Of a stretch of 64,000 bases of DNA, positions 1-7,772 are shown piece after piece. Made by a program: the position numbers and the translations under genes. Positions within the stretch are counted from its first letter, which is position 1; the number at the start of each line of letters is the position of its first letter. The notes under the pieces were generated by a model. It was not told the DNA's origin. It saw nothing but the letters and a program-made list of their open reading frames with translations, and did not search any database. Source of the DNA: Paragemmobacter ruber. Its GTDB lineage: Bacteria > Pseudomonadota > Alphaproteobacteria > Rhodobacterales > Rhodobacteraceae. Location: positions 124,001-188,000 of the forward strand of contig NZ_JAAATW010000003.1 in the NCBI RefSeq assembly GCF_009908315.1. Reading direction: 5' to 3'.

Positions 1-281
1 GCCTTCATCAGCGGCGGTTCGACAAAGTTGTTGTCGGCATAGCGCGGGTCTTCGGCCATCTTGTTGGTGAAGACCGCGCCGGAGTTCACGTCCAGCACGG
101 TCGCGCCGCAGGCGACCTGCTCCAGCGCGTCCTTGATGACGGTCTCGTAATTGCCCGCCTCCAGTTCCGCGGCGAGCTTCTTGCGCCCGGTCGGGTTGAT
201 GCGTTCGCCGATCACGCAGAAGGGTTCGTCAAAACCGATGACGACGGTTTTGGTCTTGGATTCAAGGACGGTACGGGTCAT
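1..281 (-). CDS. Methyltetrahydrofolate methyltransferase (pterin-binding domain), C-terminus beyond window
   Basis: Reverse-strand frame opens with ATG at 281, with AGAAGG just upstream, and runs off the left edge, so only about 93 N-terminal residues are visible. The protein starts MTRTVLESKTKTVVIGF and then shows GERINPTGRKK and the stretch ATVLDVNSG. These are the signature of the dihydropteroate-synthase-like, methyl-THF-binding module of MetH, AcsE and MtrH proteins. It should transfer the methyl of 5-methyl-THF to a cobalamin. It is the third gene of a minus-strand operon, 14 bp after a MetF-like gene. This fits a MetH split into separate polypeptides, but the cobalamin-binding and homocysteine parts are not in the window. 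The family call is firm; the methionine-synthase role is inferred from context. Confidence 0.85.
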   Translation of the reverse strand, partial: MTRTVLESKTKTVVIGFDEPFCVIGERINPTGRKKLAAELEAGNYETVIKDALEQVACGATVLDVNSGAVFTNKMAEDPRYADNNFVEPPLMK

Positions 282-295
282 CGGGAAACCTTCTT

Positions 296-1216
296 TCAGG
301 CGTTGGCCGGCTGGCCGGAAGCGCCGCCGTTTTCGGTGATCCAGGTGGCATTGGTCTTGATGCCACCCAGCGGGAAGAAATGCACGGCCTCGATCCCGAA
401 ATCCGGGTGACGTGCCTTGTGCGCGGCCAGCGCCGCGACGAATTCGGTAGGCTCGTAGGGCAGAAGAAGCTTGGTCACATCCATCGCCCGCTTCTGCAGC
501 ACGCGCAGCGAGGGGCCCACACCGCAGGCGATGGCGAACTTGATCAGGGTCTGCAGCTTTGCAGGCCCCGCCACGCCGATATGGACGGGCAGGGCGATGC
601 CTTCGGCTTTCAGGCGATCCACCCAGGCGATCACGGGATCGGCCTCGAAGCAGAACTGGGTGGCCATGGCCATCTGCGCATCCGTCCGTTCGGCAAAAGC
701 CGATTTCCAGCGCGCGGCTTCCATCACCATGCGGTCGGACCCATCGGGATCAATGTCCTTGTTGCCTTCGGGGTGGCCCGCCACATGCAGCCGTTCGAAG
801 CCGTCGAAGGCGCCGGATTCAAGGAGTTGCATCGAGGTGTGGAACTCCCCCACCGGCTGCGGCACGCCGCCTGCCAGAAGAAGGCCCTGCTTCACATCCG
901 CCTCGCCCCGGTAGCGGGCGACCCAATCCAGAAGCGTGGCGCGGTCCTTGATGATGCGCGCGGGGAAATGCGGCATCACCGGGTAGCCTTCGGCATTGAG
1001 GCGCTTGGCGGTGGCGACCATGTCCTCGATCGGTGTGCCGTCGATATGGGCGATATAGACGCGGGTCCCGGCCGGCAGGATGTCGCGGAAGCTTTCCACC
1101 TTTTCCGCCGTGCGCGGCATCACCTCGATGGAGAAGCCCTTGAGAAAGGCCTCCATCTCGGCGGCCGAAAGGGCATCGGCGGCGGGGGCCTCGCGGCGGA
1201 AGTTGAACAGGGCCAT
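296..1216 (-). CDS. Methylenetetrahydrofolate reductase-like protein (MetF family)
   Basis: 306-residue protein of MetF barrel type. It begins after a short leader with FSIEVMPRTAEKVESF, which corresponds to the N-terminal SFEFFPP-type strand and carries the conserved acidic residue. It continues with a central MPHFPARII segment, GVPQPVGEFHTS in the substrate loop and HVAGHPEGN, matching the AGYPE-type motif of MetF. It would reduce 5,10-methylene-THF to 5-methyl-THF with FAD. It lies between the virulence-factor-family gene (26 bp upstream) and the methyl-THF methyltransferase (14 bp downstream), so its product would directly feed the next enzyme. The sequence is rather divergent from enterobacterial MetF, so I leave the gene symbol empty. 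Confidence 0.8.
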   Translation of the reverse strand: MALFNFRREAPAADALSAAEMEAFLKGFSIEVMPRTAEKVESFRDILPAGTRVYIAHIDGTPIEDMVATAKRLNAEGYPVMPHFPARIIKDRATLLDWVARYRGEADVKQGLLLAGGVPQPVGEFHTSMQLLESGAFDGFERLHVAGHPEGNKDIDPDGSDRMVMEAARWKSAFAERTDAQMAMATQFCFEADPVIAWVDRLKAEGIALPVHIGVAGPAKLQTLIKFAIACGVGPSLRVLQKRAMDVTKLLLPYEPTEFVAALAAHKARHPDFGIEAVHFFPLGGIKTNATWITENGGASGQPANA

Positions 1217-1241
1217 CAGATACTCCCTCGGGGTGAACGGG

Positions 1242-1544
1242 TCAGGCCTTGGCCCAACCGTCGGCGTCGATCAGCGCCTTGAGGCGCGTGGTGTCAAATT
1301 CGGCTTCCAGACGCGCGGCCTCGGTGCGGGCGATGTCGTCGGGGTCGCCCTCCACCTCGTAGGGGGGCGCTTTCCGCCATTCGGCGAGGTAGCTGTCGGT
1401 GTCGCGCGCGCCCACCTTCATGGCGCAGCGGTCGATGGCCTGCTCGAACCGTTCGGTGAGCTGAACCTTCGATCCGCGCCGCCCCTTGCCCACGATGACC
1501 TGGGCCGGGATGTCGCGCCAGTAGACGATGGTAACTTCCGGCAT
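1242..1544 (-). CDS. Small 'virulence factor' family protein (Virulence_fact-type), one-carbon operon
   Basis: 100 residues starting MPEVTIVYWRDIPAQVIVG. The frame stays open upstream to 1712, but the ATG at 1544 is preceded by a GGGGGG tract at proper spacing and begins the conserved part. The opening strand, the RRGSKVQL segment and the C-terminal charged helices match the short alphaproteobacterial family annotated as virulence factor. Despite that name, members sit in the split methionine-synthase operon of Rhodobacterales. Here it heads the operon with the MetF-like reductase and methyl-THF methyltransferase. A role in methyl transfer or cobalamin handling is inferred from this linkage only. 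It has no signal peptide or membrane segment. Confidence 0.7.
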   Translation of the reverse strand: MPEVTIVYWRDIPAQVIVGKGRRGSKVQLTERFEQAIDRCAMKVGARDTDSYLAEWRKAPPYEVEGDPDDIARTEAARLEAEFDTTRLKALIDADGWAKA

Positions 1545-1813
1545 CCGATTCCCCCCGCCAGCCTTGACCCTGTTGATAGCGCCGATCCCCGACAGGCGAT
1601 GTCGGTTTTCGACATGGCGCAGGCGAGGAACGACCACCACCCACGGCAGCCTGCATCTAGCGCAAAGGGGCCAGCCGCGCGACAGGGCGGGATCGGAAAA
1701 ATTCTCAAGCAAATGATGAGCCGCATCTAAACGACAGGGACCGGGGCGCGGCGCCCTTGCCTTGGAGGGGGAAAGGGCGTTACCATTGTCGCAACCACAG
1801 ATGGAGGGCGGTC

Positions 1814-2953
1814 ATGACGCCCCAGCGTCCCCGGGAGGCGGACGCGATCCCGCAGCGGCAGGCTGCGCCCGAGGGCGCGGCGCCGGCGGTCGAACCGTCA
1901 GCTTCCCATCCGCCGGGGGCGGGCACGCTGTATGCGGCGCTCGACCTTGGTACAAACAGTTGCCGGATGCTGATTGCCCAACCCAAGGGCAGCCAGTTTC
2001 AGGTGGTGGACAGCTTTTCCAAGACTGTCCAGCTTGGCGTGGGGCTTGAAGCCTCGGGCCGGTTGTCGCGCGCGTCCATGGGGCGGACGGTGCAGGCGCT
2101 GCGCATCTGCCAGAAGAAGATCGAAAAGCACGGGGTGCGGCGGATGCGGCTGGTGGCGACAGAGGCCTGTCGCCGCGCGCGCAATGCCAAGGATTTCATC
2201 CGGCAGGTGCGGCGCGAGACGGGGCTGAGCCTTGAGATCATCGCCCCCGAGGAAGAGGCGCGGCTTGCCGTGATTTCCTGCGCGCCGCTGGTCAACCCGC
2301 GCACCGAACAGTTGCTGGTGGTGGATATCGGCGGGGGGTCTACCGAACTGGTCTGGATCGACCTGGCGGCCGTCCCGGCCGAGGAACGGGCGCGGTCGAT
2401 CATGCGGCTACATCGCGGGTTCCAGTCGCAGGGCGACAGCGCGGCGCGGGTGGTGGACTGGATTTCCGTGCCGCTTGGCGTGGCCACGCTGAAGGACCAG
2501 TTCGCCGATGTGGAGGATGATGCCGCGCGTTTCGCCCTGATGAGCTGGTTCTTCGAAGAGAACCTCGCCAGTTTCTCGCCCTATAACGCCCAGCAGGCGC
2601 GGGACGGGTTCCAGATCATCGGCACCAGCGGCACCGTGACGACGGTTGCGGCCAGCTATCTGAACCTGCGCCGCTATGACCGCACCAAGGTGGACGGGTT
2701 GCAGATGACGTCTGACCAGATCGACCTTGTGATCCGCGAATACCTCGCGCTCGGGCCGGAGGGGCGGCGCACGGATCCGCGCATCGGGCGGGATCGCCAT
2801 GCGCTGATCATGTCGGGTGCGGCTATCCTTCAGGCGCTGATGCGGATATGGCCAACGGATCGCCTGTCGGTGGCCGATCGTGGCCTGCGCGAGGGGCTGC
2901 TTTATGCACAGATGAGCGCGGATGGCGTTCTGGAGGACGGACCTTACGCATGA
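1814..2953 (+). CDS. Ppx/GppA family phosphatase
   Basis: 379 residues from ATG at 1814, behind GGAGGGCGG; the frame is open further 5' but those residues look non-coding. After a roughly 35-residue low-complexity leader comes the ASKHA phosphate-binding motif [14 protein letters not shown], then the exchange motif [11 protein letters not shown] near residue 175 and GTSGTVTT. This is the N-terminal Ppx-GppA domain. The protein lacks the long HD-like C-terminal domain of E. coli Ppx, as is usual for the short alphaproteobacterial form. It should hydrolyse polyphosphate and/or pppGpp in the cytosol. Its stop overlaps the start of rlmE by four bases (ATGA), so the two genes are translationally coupled. 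Confidence 0.9.
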   Translation: MTPQRPREADAIPQRQAAPEGAAPAVEPSASHPPGAGTLYAALDLGTNSCRMLIAQPKGSQFQVVDSFSKTVQLGVGLEASGRLSRASMGRTVQALRICQKKIEKHGVRRMRLVATEACRRARNAKDFIRQVRRETGLSLEIIAPEEEARLAVISCAPLVNPRTEQLLVVDIGGGSTELVWIDLAAVPAEERARSIMRLHRGFQSQGDSAARVVDWISVPLGVATLKDQFADVEDDAARFALMSWFFEENLASFSPYNAQQARDGFQIIGTSGTVTTVAASYLNLRRYDRTKVDGLQMTSDQIDLVIREYLALGPEGRRTDPRIGRDRHALIMSGAAILQALMRIWPTDRLSVADRGLREGLLYAQMSADGVLEDGPYA

Positions 2954-3696
2954 CCGAGGGCAAGGGAACATCAGGGCGCGGCCAGCGCGAATTGCGGGTG
3001 CGGGTCAAGACGGCGAAGGGGCGCAAGCTTTCCTCGACGCTCTGGCTGGAGCGGCAGTTGAACGATCCATATGTCCAGCGCGCCAAGAAAGAGGGCTATC
3101 GCGGCCGCGCGGCCTACAAGATCCTGGAACTGGATGACCGTTACGGGTTCCTCAAACCCGGGGCGCGGGTGGTGGATCTGGGCTGTGCGCCGGGGGGGTG
3201 GTGCCAGGTGGCGGTGGCGCGGGTGAACGCGCTGGGGCAGAACCCGAAAAAGCCGGTGGGCACGGTGCTGGGTGTGGACCTGCAGGAGGTGGAGCCGATC
3301 CCCGGGGCCGAGCTGCACCAGCTGGATTTCCTGTCGGATGATGCGGATGAGAAGGTGAAAGGCTGGCTGGGGGGGCGGGCCGATGTGGTGATGTCGGACA
3401 TGGCGGCCGCCGCATCCGGCCACAAGGCGACCGATCACCTGCGCATCGTGGCGCTGGTCGAAGCGGCGCTGGCCTTTGCCTTTGACGTGCTGGAGGATGA
3501 GGGGACCTTTGTCGCAAAGGTTCTGGCCGGTGGCGCCGAGAACGAGATGCAGGCGATGCTGAAGCGCAATTTCCGCAAGGTGGCCAATGTGAAGCCGCCC
3601 GCCAGCCGATCCGACAGTTCCGAAAAGTTTGTCGTGGCGCAGGGGTTCCGGGGCCGTCAGGTGGCCACGCAGGCAGCAGGCGGGGATGAGGATTGA
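2950..3696 (+). CDS. rlmE: 23S rRNA (uridine 2'-O) methyltransferase RlmE/FtsJ
   Basis: 248 residues; start ATG at 2950 overlaps the ppx stop. SAM-binding motif [11 protein letters not shown] at about residues 74-84. The FtsJ catalytic tetrad is visible as K57 (RAAYK), D150 (VVMSDMA), K190 (FVAKVL) and E225 (SSEKF). The enzyme methylates the 2'-OH of the conserved U in the A loop (U2552 in E. coli) on the 50S subunit. A basic N-terminal extension of about 30 residues precedes the core. Downstream lies a symmetrical hairpin, and the next gene is convergent. The ppx-rlmE pairing is typical of Rhodobacteraceae. Confidence 0.95.
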   Translation: MTEGKGTSGRGQRELRVRVKTAKGRKLSSTLWLERQLNDPYVQRAKKEGYRGRAAYKILELDDRYGFLKPGARVVDLGCAPGGWCQVAVARVNALGQNPKKPVGTVLGVDLQEVEPIPGAELHQLDFLSDDADEKVKGWLGGRADVVMSDMAAAASGHKATDHLRIVALVEAALAFAFDVLEDEGTFVAKVLAGGAENEMQAMLKRNFRKVANVKPPASRSDSSEKFVVAQGFRGRQVATQAAGGDED

Positions 3697-3725
3697 GCGG
3701 CGATTGATCCGTGACCGGAAACGCA

Positions 3726-3749
3726 AAAGGGGCGCATCGGCGCCCCTTT
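3726..3749. terminator. Bidirectional hairpin terminator between rlmE and DUF882 gene
   Basis: Perfect 10-bp stem AAAGGGGCGC / GCGCCCCTTT with a four-base loop ATCG. Transcripts from both convergent genes end in the short T run. It sits 29 bp after the rlmE stop and about 40 bp after the stop of the minus-strand gene. Confidence 0.75.
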
Positions 3750-3788
3750 GTTCATCTCGGCAATAGGATCGGCGGTTTTCCGCCGGCC

Positions 3789-4358
3789 TCAGCCGCCCCA
3801 GTGCCGAACCGGCCCGCAATCCATGTGCACGAAGTTCGAACGCGAGTAGCGGCCGACACCGCCCGAAGCGCAGGCCTCGGCCGCGCGGGCCATCTGGCTG
3901 ACGGAGCGGGACTTGAGCCGCAGGTCGGCGGCTTGGCCCTTCATGTGGAGCGAGTTGCGCGCCACGCCGCCCGAACGCGACCGCAGCATCGCGTTGGTGG
4001 CCGGGCTGCGATAGCCCGACAGCAGCATATAGGGTTCCGACACATCCATCAGACGATGGGCGGCGGCCATGATGTCGATGGTGCGCACGTCCATACGGGT
4101 GGTATCATCCGACCGCCAGTCGCGCATGAAGTGATTGATTTCCTTGACAACTTCGGGGATGTAGTCGCCTTCGATCCAATAGATCGTGTCGATGCTTTCG
4201 CCGGTGCGGCCCGAATACATCTTGATCCGGCGGATATCGCCCGAACCGCGCAGCAGGCCGAAGGCATTTGAGTAGGTGGGTGCCGCCGCCACGACGGTCG
4301 CCGCAAAGATGCCAAGCACACCGCGACGCGTGATACCGAAGTTGGTCATGTCTGCCAT
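3789..4358 (-). CDS. Exported DUF882 / YcbK-type peptidase M15-like protein with Tat signal
   Basis: 189 residues. The N-terminus shows a twin-arginine signal (ITRRGVLGIFAATVVAAAP). The mature part contains LSGYRSPATNAMLRSRSGGVA, HMKGQAADLR and NFVHMDCG, the His/Asp metal-site pattern of D-Ala-D-Ala-carboxypeptidase-like M15_2 proteins (DUF882/YcbK). It should act on peptidoglycan stem peptides in the periplasm. It is transcribed divergently from an L,D-transpeptidase gene across a 336-bp spacer, so the two may be co-regulated wall-remodelling genes. An ATG three codons in (4349) is an alternative start. The catalytic activity is inferred from the family. Confidence 0.85.
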   Translation of the reverse strand: MADMTNFGITRRGVLGIFAATVVAAAPTYSNAFGLLRGSGDIRRIKMYSGRTGESIDTIYWIEGDYIPEVVKEINHFMRDWRSDDTTRMDVRTIDIMAAAHRLMDVSEPYMLLSGYRSPATNAMLRSRSGGVARNSLHMKGQAADLRLKSRSVSQMARAAEACASGGVGRYSRSNFVHMDCGPVRHWGG

Positions 4359-4694
4359 TCTGACTGCTGTCCCCGTCCGAACCGTCGCCGCCTCTCAGAG
4401 CAGCTTCCGTGCCACTTATCCCCAAGTGTGCCGACGTTATGGCACAACAGGATTCGTCACCCAAGCGCTGATTGAACGGTTGTCCGCAGCCTCGCGCCAA
4501 TCGGCAAATTTTCGCTGAATCCCGCGCCACGCTTTGCATATTTCCGCGACTGTGGCCGCTGGGCCGCTTTTGCGAAAGTGGAAACGATGAATGTCGGATG
4601 GCCCTGTCTTGCGGGCGGTTGGCGGTGGACTCTGCTTGGGGAATCACCCAAACTTGTGCAAATACACAAAAATTCGCGGATTTCGGGGAAAGTC
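4359..4694. other. Divergent promoter region between DUF882 and L,D-transpeptidase genes
   Basis: 336 bp without a convincing gene. It must hold both divergent promoters. Two inverted repeats stand out: TGTGCC-N8-GGCACA at 4427-4446 and TTGTG-N6-CACAA at 4654-4669, the latter 25 bp before the transpeptidase start. The short open frames crossing it lack ribosome-binding sites and family resemblance. Confidence 0.5.
4654..4669. promoter_or_regulatory. Inverted repeat TTGTG-N6-CACAA upstream of L,D-transpeptidase
   Basis: Perfect 5-bp half-sites in an AT-rich patch that stands out from the GC-rich surroundings, 25 bp before the ATG at 4695. It could be an operator or the -10 region of the promoter. 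No specific regulator is recognised. Confidence 0.3.
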
Positions 4695-6332
4695 ATGGTG
4701 GTGCGGTCTGGGCCTTTGGGGCAGGGTGGCAAGTGGGGCAAGGGCCTTGGGGCGGTGGTTTTGCTGTCCTCGGCGCTGATGCTGCAGGCGCCCGTGGGCC
4801 TTGCGCAGGCGGTTCAGCCGTCCGCGCCCTATGCGCAGGCGGTGGCCGTCGCGGCGGCCGAGGATGCGGTGATCGCGGAATACTATGCCGCGCGTGACTA
4901 TGCCACGCTGTGGACCGGGGCCGAGGATGCGGCGCGGCGTGCAGCACTTCTTTCGGCGCTGGACGGGGCGGCGGCGCATGGCCTGCCCGTTGCGCGCTAT
5001 GATGCGGCCGCGCTGCGCGCAGGCTTTGCCGCCGCCGTGACCGAGGGCGACCGCGGCCGCCTTGAGGTGCGCATGACGCGCGCCTTTCTTGATTTCGCAT
5101 CGGATGTGGCGACGGGCGTGCTGGTGCCGGAAGAGGCCGATGCCGGTATCCACCGCGAGGTGACGCGCCTTGATCCCAAGCGTCTGCTGGCGCAGGTCGA
5201 AGGCGGCGATCCTGCCGCCCTTTTGCGCGCGCTGCCGCCGGATGCGCCGGAATATGCCCGGCTGATGAAGGAAAAGCTGGCGCTTGAGGCAAAGGTCGCC
5301 GTGGGCGGCTGGGGGGCGCCGGTTCCGGCCGGATCGCTTGGCCCCGGTGATACCGGGCCTGCCGTCGTGGCGCTGCGCGACCGTCTGGTGGCCATGGGCT
5401 ATCTGCGCGCATCGGCCACGGCGCAATATGACACGGCGATCCAATCCGCCGTGCAGCGGTTCCAGATCGACCATGGCCTTGCCGCCGATGGCCGCGCCGA
5501 CGAGGATACGCTGGCCGAGATCAACATCGCACCGCAGGACCGGCTGAAATCTGTTGTCGTCGCGATGGAACGCTTGCGCTGGATGCATGATGTGGTGCGC
5601 GGTGACCGCCACATCTGGGTAAACCTGCCGGACTTTTCGGCCAAGATCGTGGATCACGGCAAGGTCACCTTCCAGACCCGGTCGGTGATCGGCAAGAACG
5701 TCCCCGATCAGCGCAGCCCCGAATTTTCGGACGAGATGGATCACCTGGTCATCAACCCGTCCTGGGGGGTGCCGCGGTCGATCATCGTGAAGGAATACCT
5801 GCCGCTTCTGCAGCGCAACCCCAATGCCGTCAGCCATCTGCAGGTGATCGACCGCAACGGCCGCGTTGTGCCGCGCGGGGCGGTGAACTTTGCCGCCTAT
5901 TCGGCGCGCAGCTTCCCCTTTGGTCTGCGCCAGCCGCCATCGGATGGCAATGCGCTGGGGAAGGTGAAGTTCATGTTCCCCAACCAGTACAACATCTATC
6001 TGCATGACACGCCCGCGAAGGAGCTGTTCGATCACGAGGTGCGCGCCTACAGCCATGGCTGCATCCGTCTCGCCGATCCGTTCGATTTCGCCTATGCCCT
6101 GCTGGCCGCGCAGAGCGACGATCCGCGCGGCCTGTTCCATGGCCATCTCGACAGCGACCGGGAGACCACGGTCAAGCTGGAGGTGAAGCTGCCTGTGCAT
6201 CTGGTCTATTTCACGGCATGGCCCACGGCGAAGGGCGACATGACCTATCGCCGCGATGTCTATGGCCGCGACGGGCGCATCTTTGAGGCGCTGACAGAGG
6301 CCGGGGTGGTCTTGAGCGCGGTTCAGGGGTAA
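4695..6332 (+). CDS. L,D-transpeptidase, YcbB/LdtD-like (PG-binding plus YkuD)
   Basis: 545 residues from ATG at 4695 (GGGGAAAG upstream). A hydrophobic signal sequence covers roughly residues 15-37. Next come an alpha-helical scaffold region, a PG_binding_1 module (LGPGDTGPAVVALRDRL ... VQRFQIDHGLAADG) and a YkuD catalytic domain with HDTPAKELF and SHGCIRLADP. Cys456 is the nucleophile. It forms 3-3 cross-links in peptidoglycan, or anchors proteins to it, in the periplasm. Length and domain order match the large YcbB-type enzymes. It lies divergent to the DUF882 peptidase-like gene and 36 bp before lpxD. Confidence 0.92.
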   Translation: MVVRSGPLGQGGKWGKGLGAVVLLSSALMLQAPVGLAQAVQPSAPYAQAVAVAAAEDAVIAEYYAARDYATLWTGAEDAARRAALLSALDGAAAHGLPVARYDAAALRAGFAAAVTEGDRGRLEVRMTRAFLDFASDVATGVLVPEEADAGIHREVTRLDPKRLLAQVEGGDPAALLRALPPDAPEYARLMKEKLALEAKVAVGGWGAPVPAGSLGPGDTGPAVVALRDRLVAMGYLRASATAQYDTAIQSAVQRFQIDHGLAADGRADEDTLAEINIAPQDRLKSVVVAMERLRWMHDVVRGDRHIWVNLPDFSAKIVDHGKVTFQTRSVIGKNVPDQRSPEFSDEMDHLVINPSWGVPRSIIVKEYLPLLQRNPNAVSHLQVIDRNGRVVPRGAVNFAAYSARSFPFGLRQPPSDGNALGKVKFMFPNQYNIYLHDTPAKELFDHEVRAYSHGCIRLADPFDFAYALLAAQSDDPRGLFHGHLDSDRETTVKLEVKLPVHLVYFTAWPTAKGDMTYRRDVYGRDGRIFEALTEAGVVLSAVQG

Positions 6333-6368
6333 TCCTTCGGCGGAAGGACGACCCAAGGATACTGCCCC

Positions 6369-7475
6369 ATGGCCCATACCATCCGCGACATTGCCGCTGC
6401 CCTCGGGGCCGAGGCGGACGGCGATCTTGACATTGTGGTGACCCGCGCGGCCGAGCCGCAAAGCGCGGGGCCGGATGCGCTGGCGCTGGCGATGGATCCG
6501 AAATACGCCGATGGCATCGCCAAGGGCCGGGCACGGGCGGCGCTGCTGTGGCCGCAGGCCGATTGGCGCGCGCTGGGGTTGCAGGCCGCCATCTTCGCCC
6601 CGCGCGGACGGCTGGCGATGGCGGGGCTGACCGCGCTGATGGATCCCGGCCCCGAGATCGGCCCCGGCATCCATCCCATGACGGTGATCGACCCGACAGC
6701 AGAGATCGGCGAAGGCGCGGCCATCGGCCCCTTCGTGACCATCGGGCGGGGCGTGCGGATCGGGCCGCGCGCCCGCATCGCGGCCCATAGCTCCATCGCG
6801 GAAGGGGCGCGGATCGGCGCGGATGCCCTGATCCTGCAGGGCGCCCGGATCGGCGCGCGCGTCACGATCGGGGACCGCTTCATCTGCCAGCCGGGCGCGG
6901 TGATCGGGGCGGATGGCTTTTCCTTTGTCACGCCCGAGAAATCGGGGGTGGAGGAGATCCGCGAAACCCTTGGCACCCGCGACAGCATCAAGACCCAAAG
7001 CTGGACCCGCATCCATTCCCTTGGCGCGGTCACGCTGGGCGATGATGTCGAGGTGGGCGCCAATGTCTGCATCGACCGCGGCACGATCCGCGACACGTCG
7101 ATCGGATCGGGGACCAAGCTCGATAACCTTGTCCATATCGGCCATAATGTGCAGGTCGGGCGCGACTGCCTACTCTGCGGTCAGGTCGGCATCGCCGGTT
7201 CGGCGCGCATCGGCGACCGGGTGGTGATGGGCGGGCAATGCGGGGTGAATGACAACATCTTCGTGGGGGATGACGTCATCGCCGGGGGCGCGACAAAGAT
7301 CTTCACCAATGCGCCGGCGGGGCGCGTGCTGCTGGGCTATCCGGCGGTGAAGATGGAAACCCATGTCGAGATGCAGAAAGCGCTGCGCCGCTTGCCGCGT
7401 CTGGCCGCGCGCGTGGCGGAAATCGAACGCGAAATCGGCGGCAGTGTCATTCCAAAGTCATCACAGAGCGACTAG
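6369..7475 (+). CDS. lpxD: UDP-3-O-acylglucosamine N-acyltransferase-like protein (LpxD family)
   Basis: 368 residues. A short N-terminal LpxD-type uridine-binding region (through about residue 95) precedes a long left-handed beta-helix of hexapeptide repeats from about 100 to 330. The catalytic HIGHN motif is at His256-His259, followed by a C-terminal helical tail. Family members transfer a 3-hydroxyacyl chain from ACP to UDP-GlcN in lipid A synthesis. The gene is not in the usual bamA-lpxD-fabZ-lpxA block but heads a cassette with an acyl carrier protein and a ketoacyl synthase. It may therefore be a second LpxD paralogue with its own acyl supply. The fold is certain; the exact acceptor is not. 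Confidence 0.8.
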   Translation: MAHTIRDIAAALGAEADGDLDIVVTRAAEPQSAGPDALALAMDPKYADGIAKGRARAALLWPQADWRALGLQAAIFAPRGRLAMAGLTALMDPGPEIGPGIHPMTVIDPTAEIGEGAAIGPFVTIGRGVRIGPRARIAAHSSIAEGARIGADALILQGARIGARVTIGDRFICQPGAVIGADGFSFVTPEKSGVEEIRETLGTRDSIKTQSWTRIHSLGAVTLGDDVEVGANVCIDRGTIRDTSIGSGTKLDNLVHIGHNVQVGRDCLLCGQVGIAGSARIGDRVVMGGQCGVNDNIFVGDDVIAGGATKIFTNAPAGRVLLGYPAVKMETHVEMQKALRRLPRLAARVAEIEREIGGSVIPKSSQSD

Positions 7476-7505
7476 ATCGAGACAAATGTGACAAGAGGGA
7501 ATGCC

Positions 7506-7772
7506 ATGCACATGCATCTGCGCGACAAGGTGATCGCCATCATCGCCGAACAGGCGGTGCTCGACGTGTCGGATGTGACGATGGACAGCACGCTGCAAAG
7601 CCTTGGGATCGACTCGCTCGGTCTGGTCGAGGCGATCTTTGCCATCGAAGAGGCCTTCGATATCTCGATCCCCTTCAACGCGAATGATCCGGCGCAATCG
7701 GGCTTTGACATGACCAGCGTCGCCGCCATCGTGCACGCGGTCGAAGGGTTGGTCGCGCAGAAGGCCGCATGA
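7506..7772 (+). CDS. Acyl carrier protein
   Basis: 88 residues starting at ATG 7506; AGAGGGA ends five bases upstream, which favours this start over a GTG at 7488. The 4'-phosphopantetheine site is Ser37 in GIDSLGLVE. It is followed by AIFAIEEAFDISIPF, the acidic recognition helix typical of ACPs. The protein differs clearly from a housekeeping AcpP, for example in its ANDPAQSGFDMTS insertion. It lies 30 bp after lpxD and overlaps the ketoacyl synthase by four bases. It probably carries the acyl chain used by its two neighbours. Confidence 0.88.
   Translation: MHMHLRDKVIAIIAEQAVLDVSDVTMDSTLQSLGIDSLGLVEAIFAIEEAFDISIPFNANDPAQSGFDMTSVAAIVHAVEGLVAQKAA

Noticed and set aside
1545-1813. Methionine-related riboswitch (SAM-II or SAH type) in the leader of the split-MetH operon
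   Set aside because: I looked for the conserved riboswitch cores on the minus strand and found no convincing match, only scattered AT-rich bits such as TTGCTTGAGAATTTTT. A covariance-model scan would be decisive.
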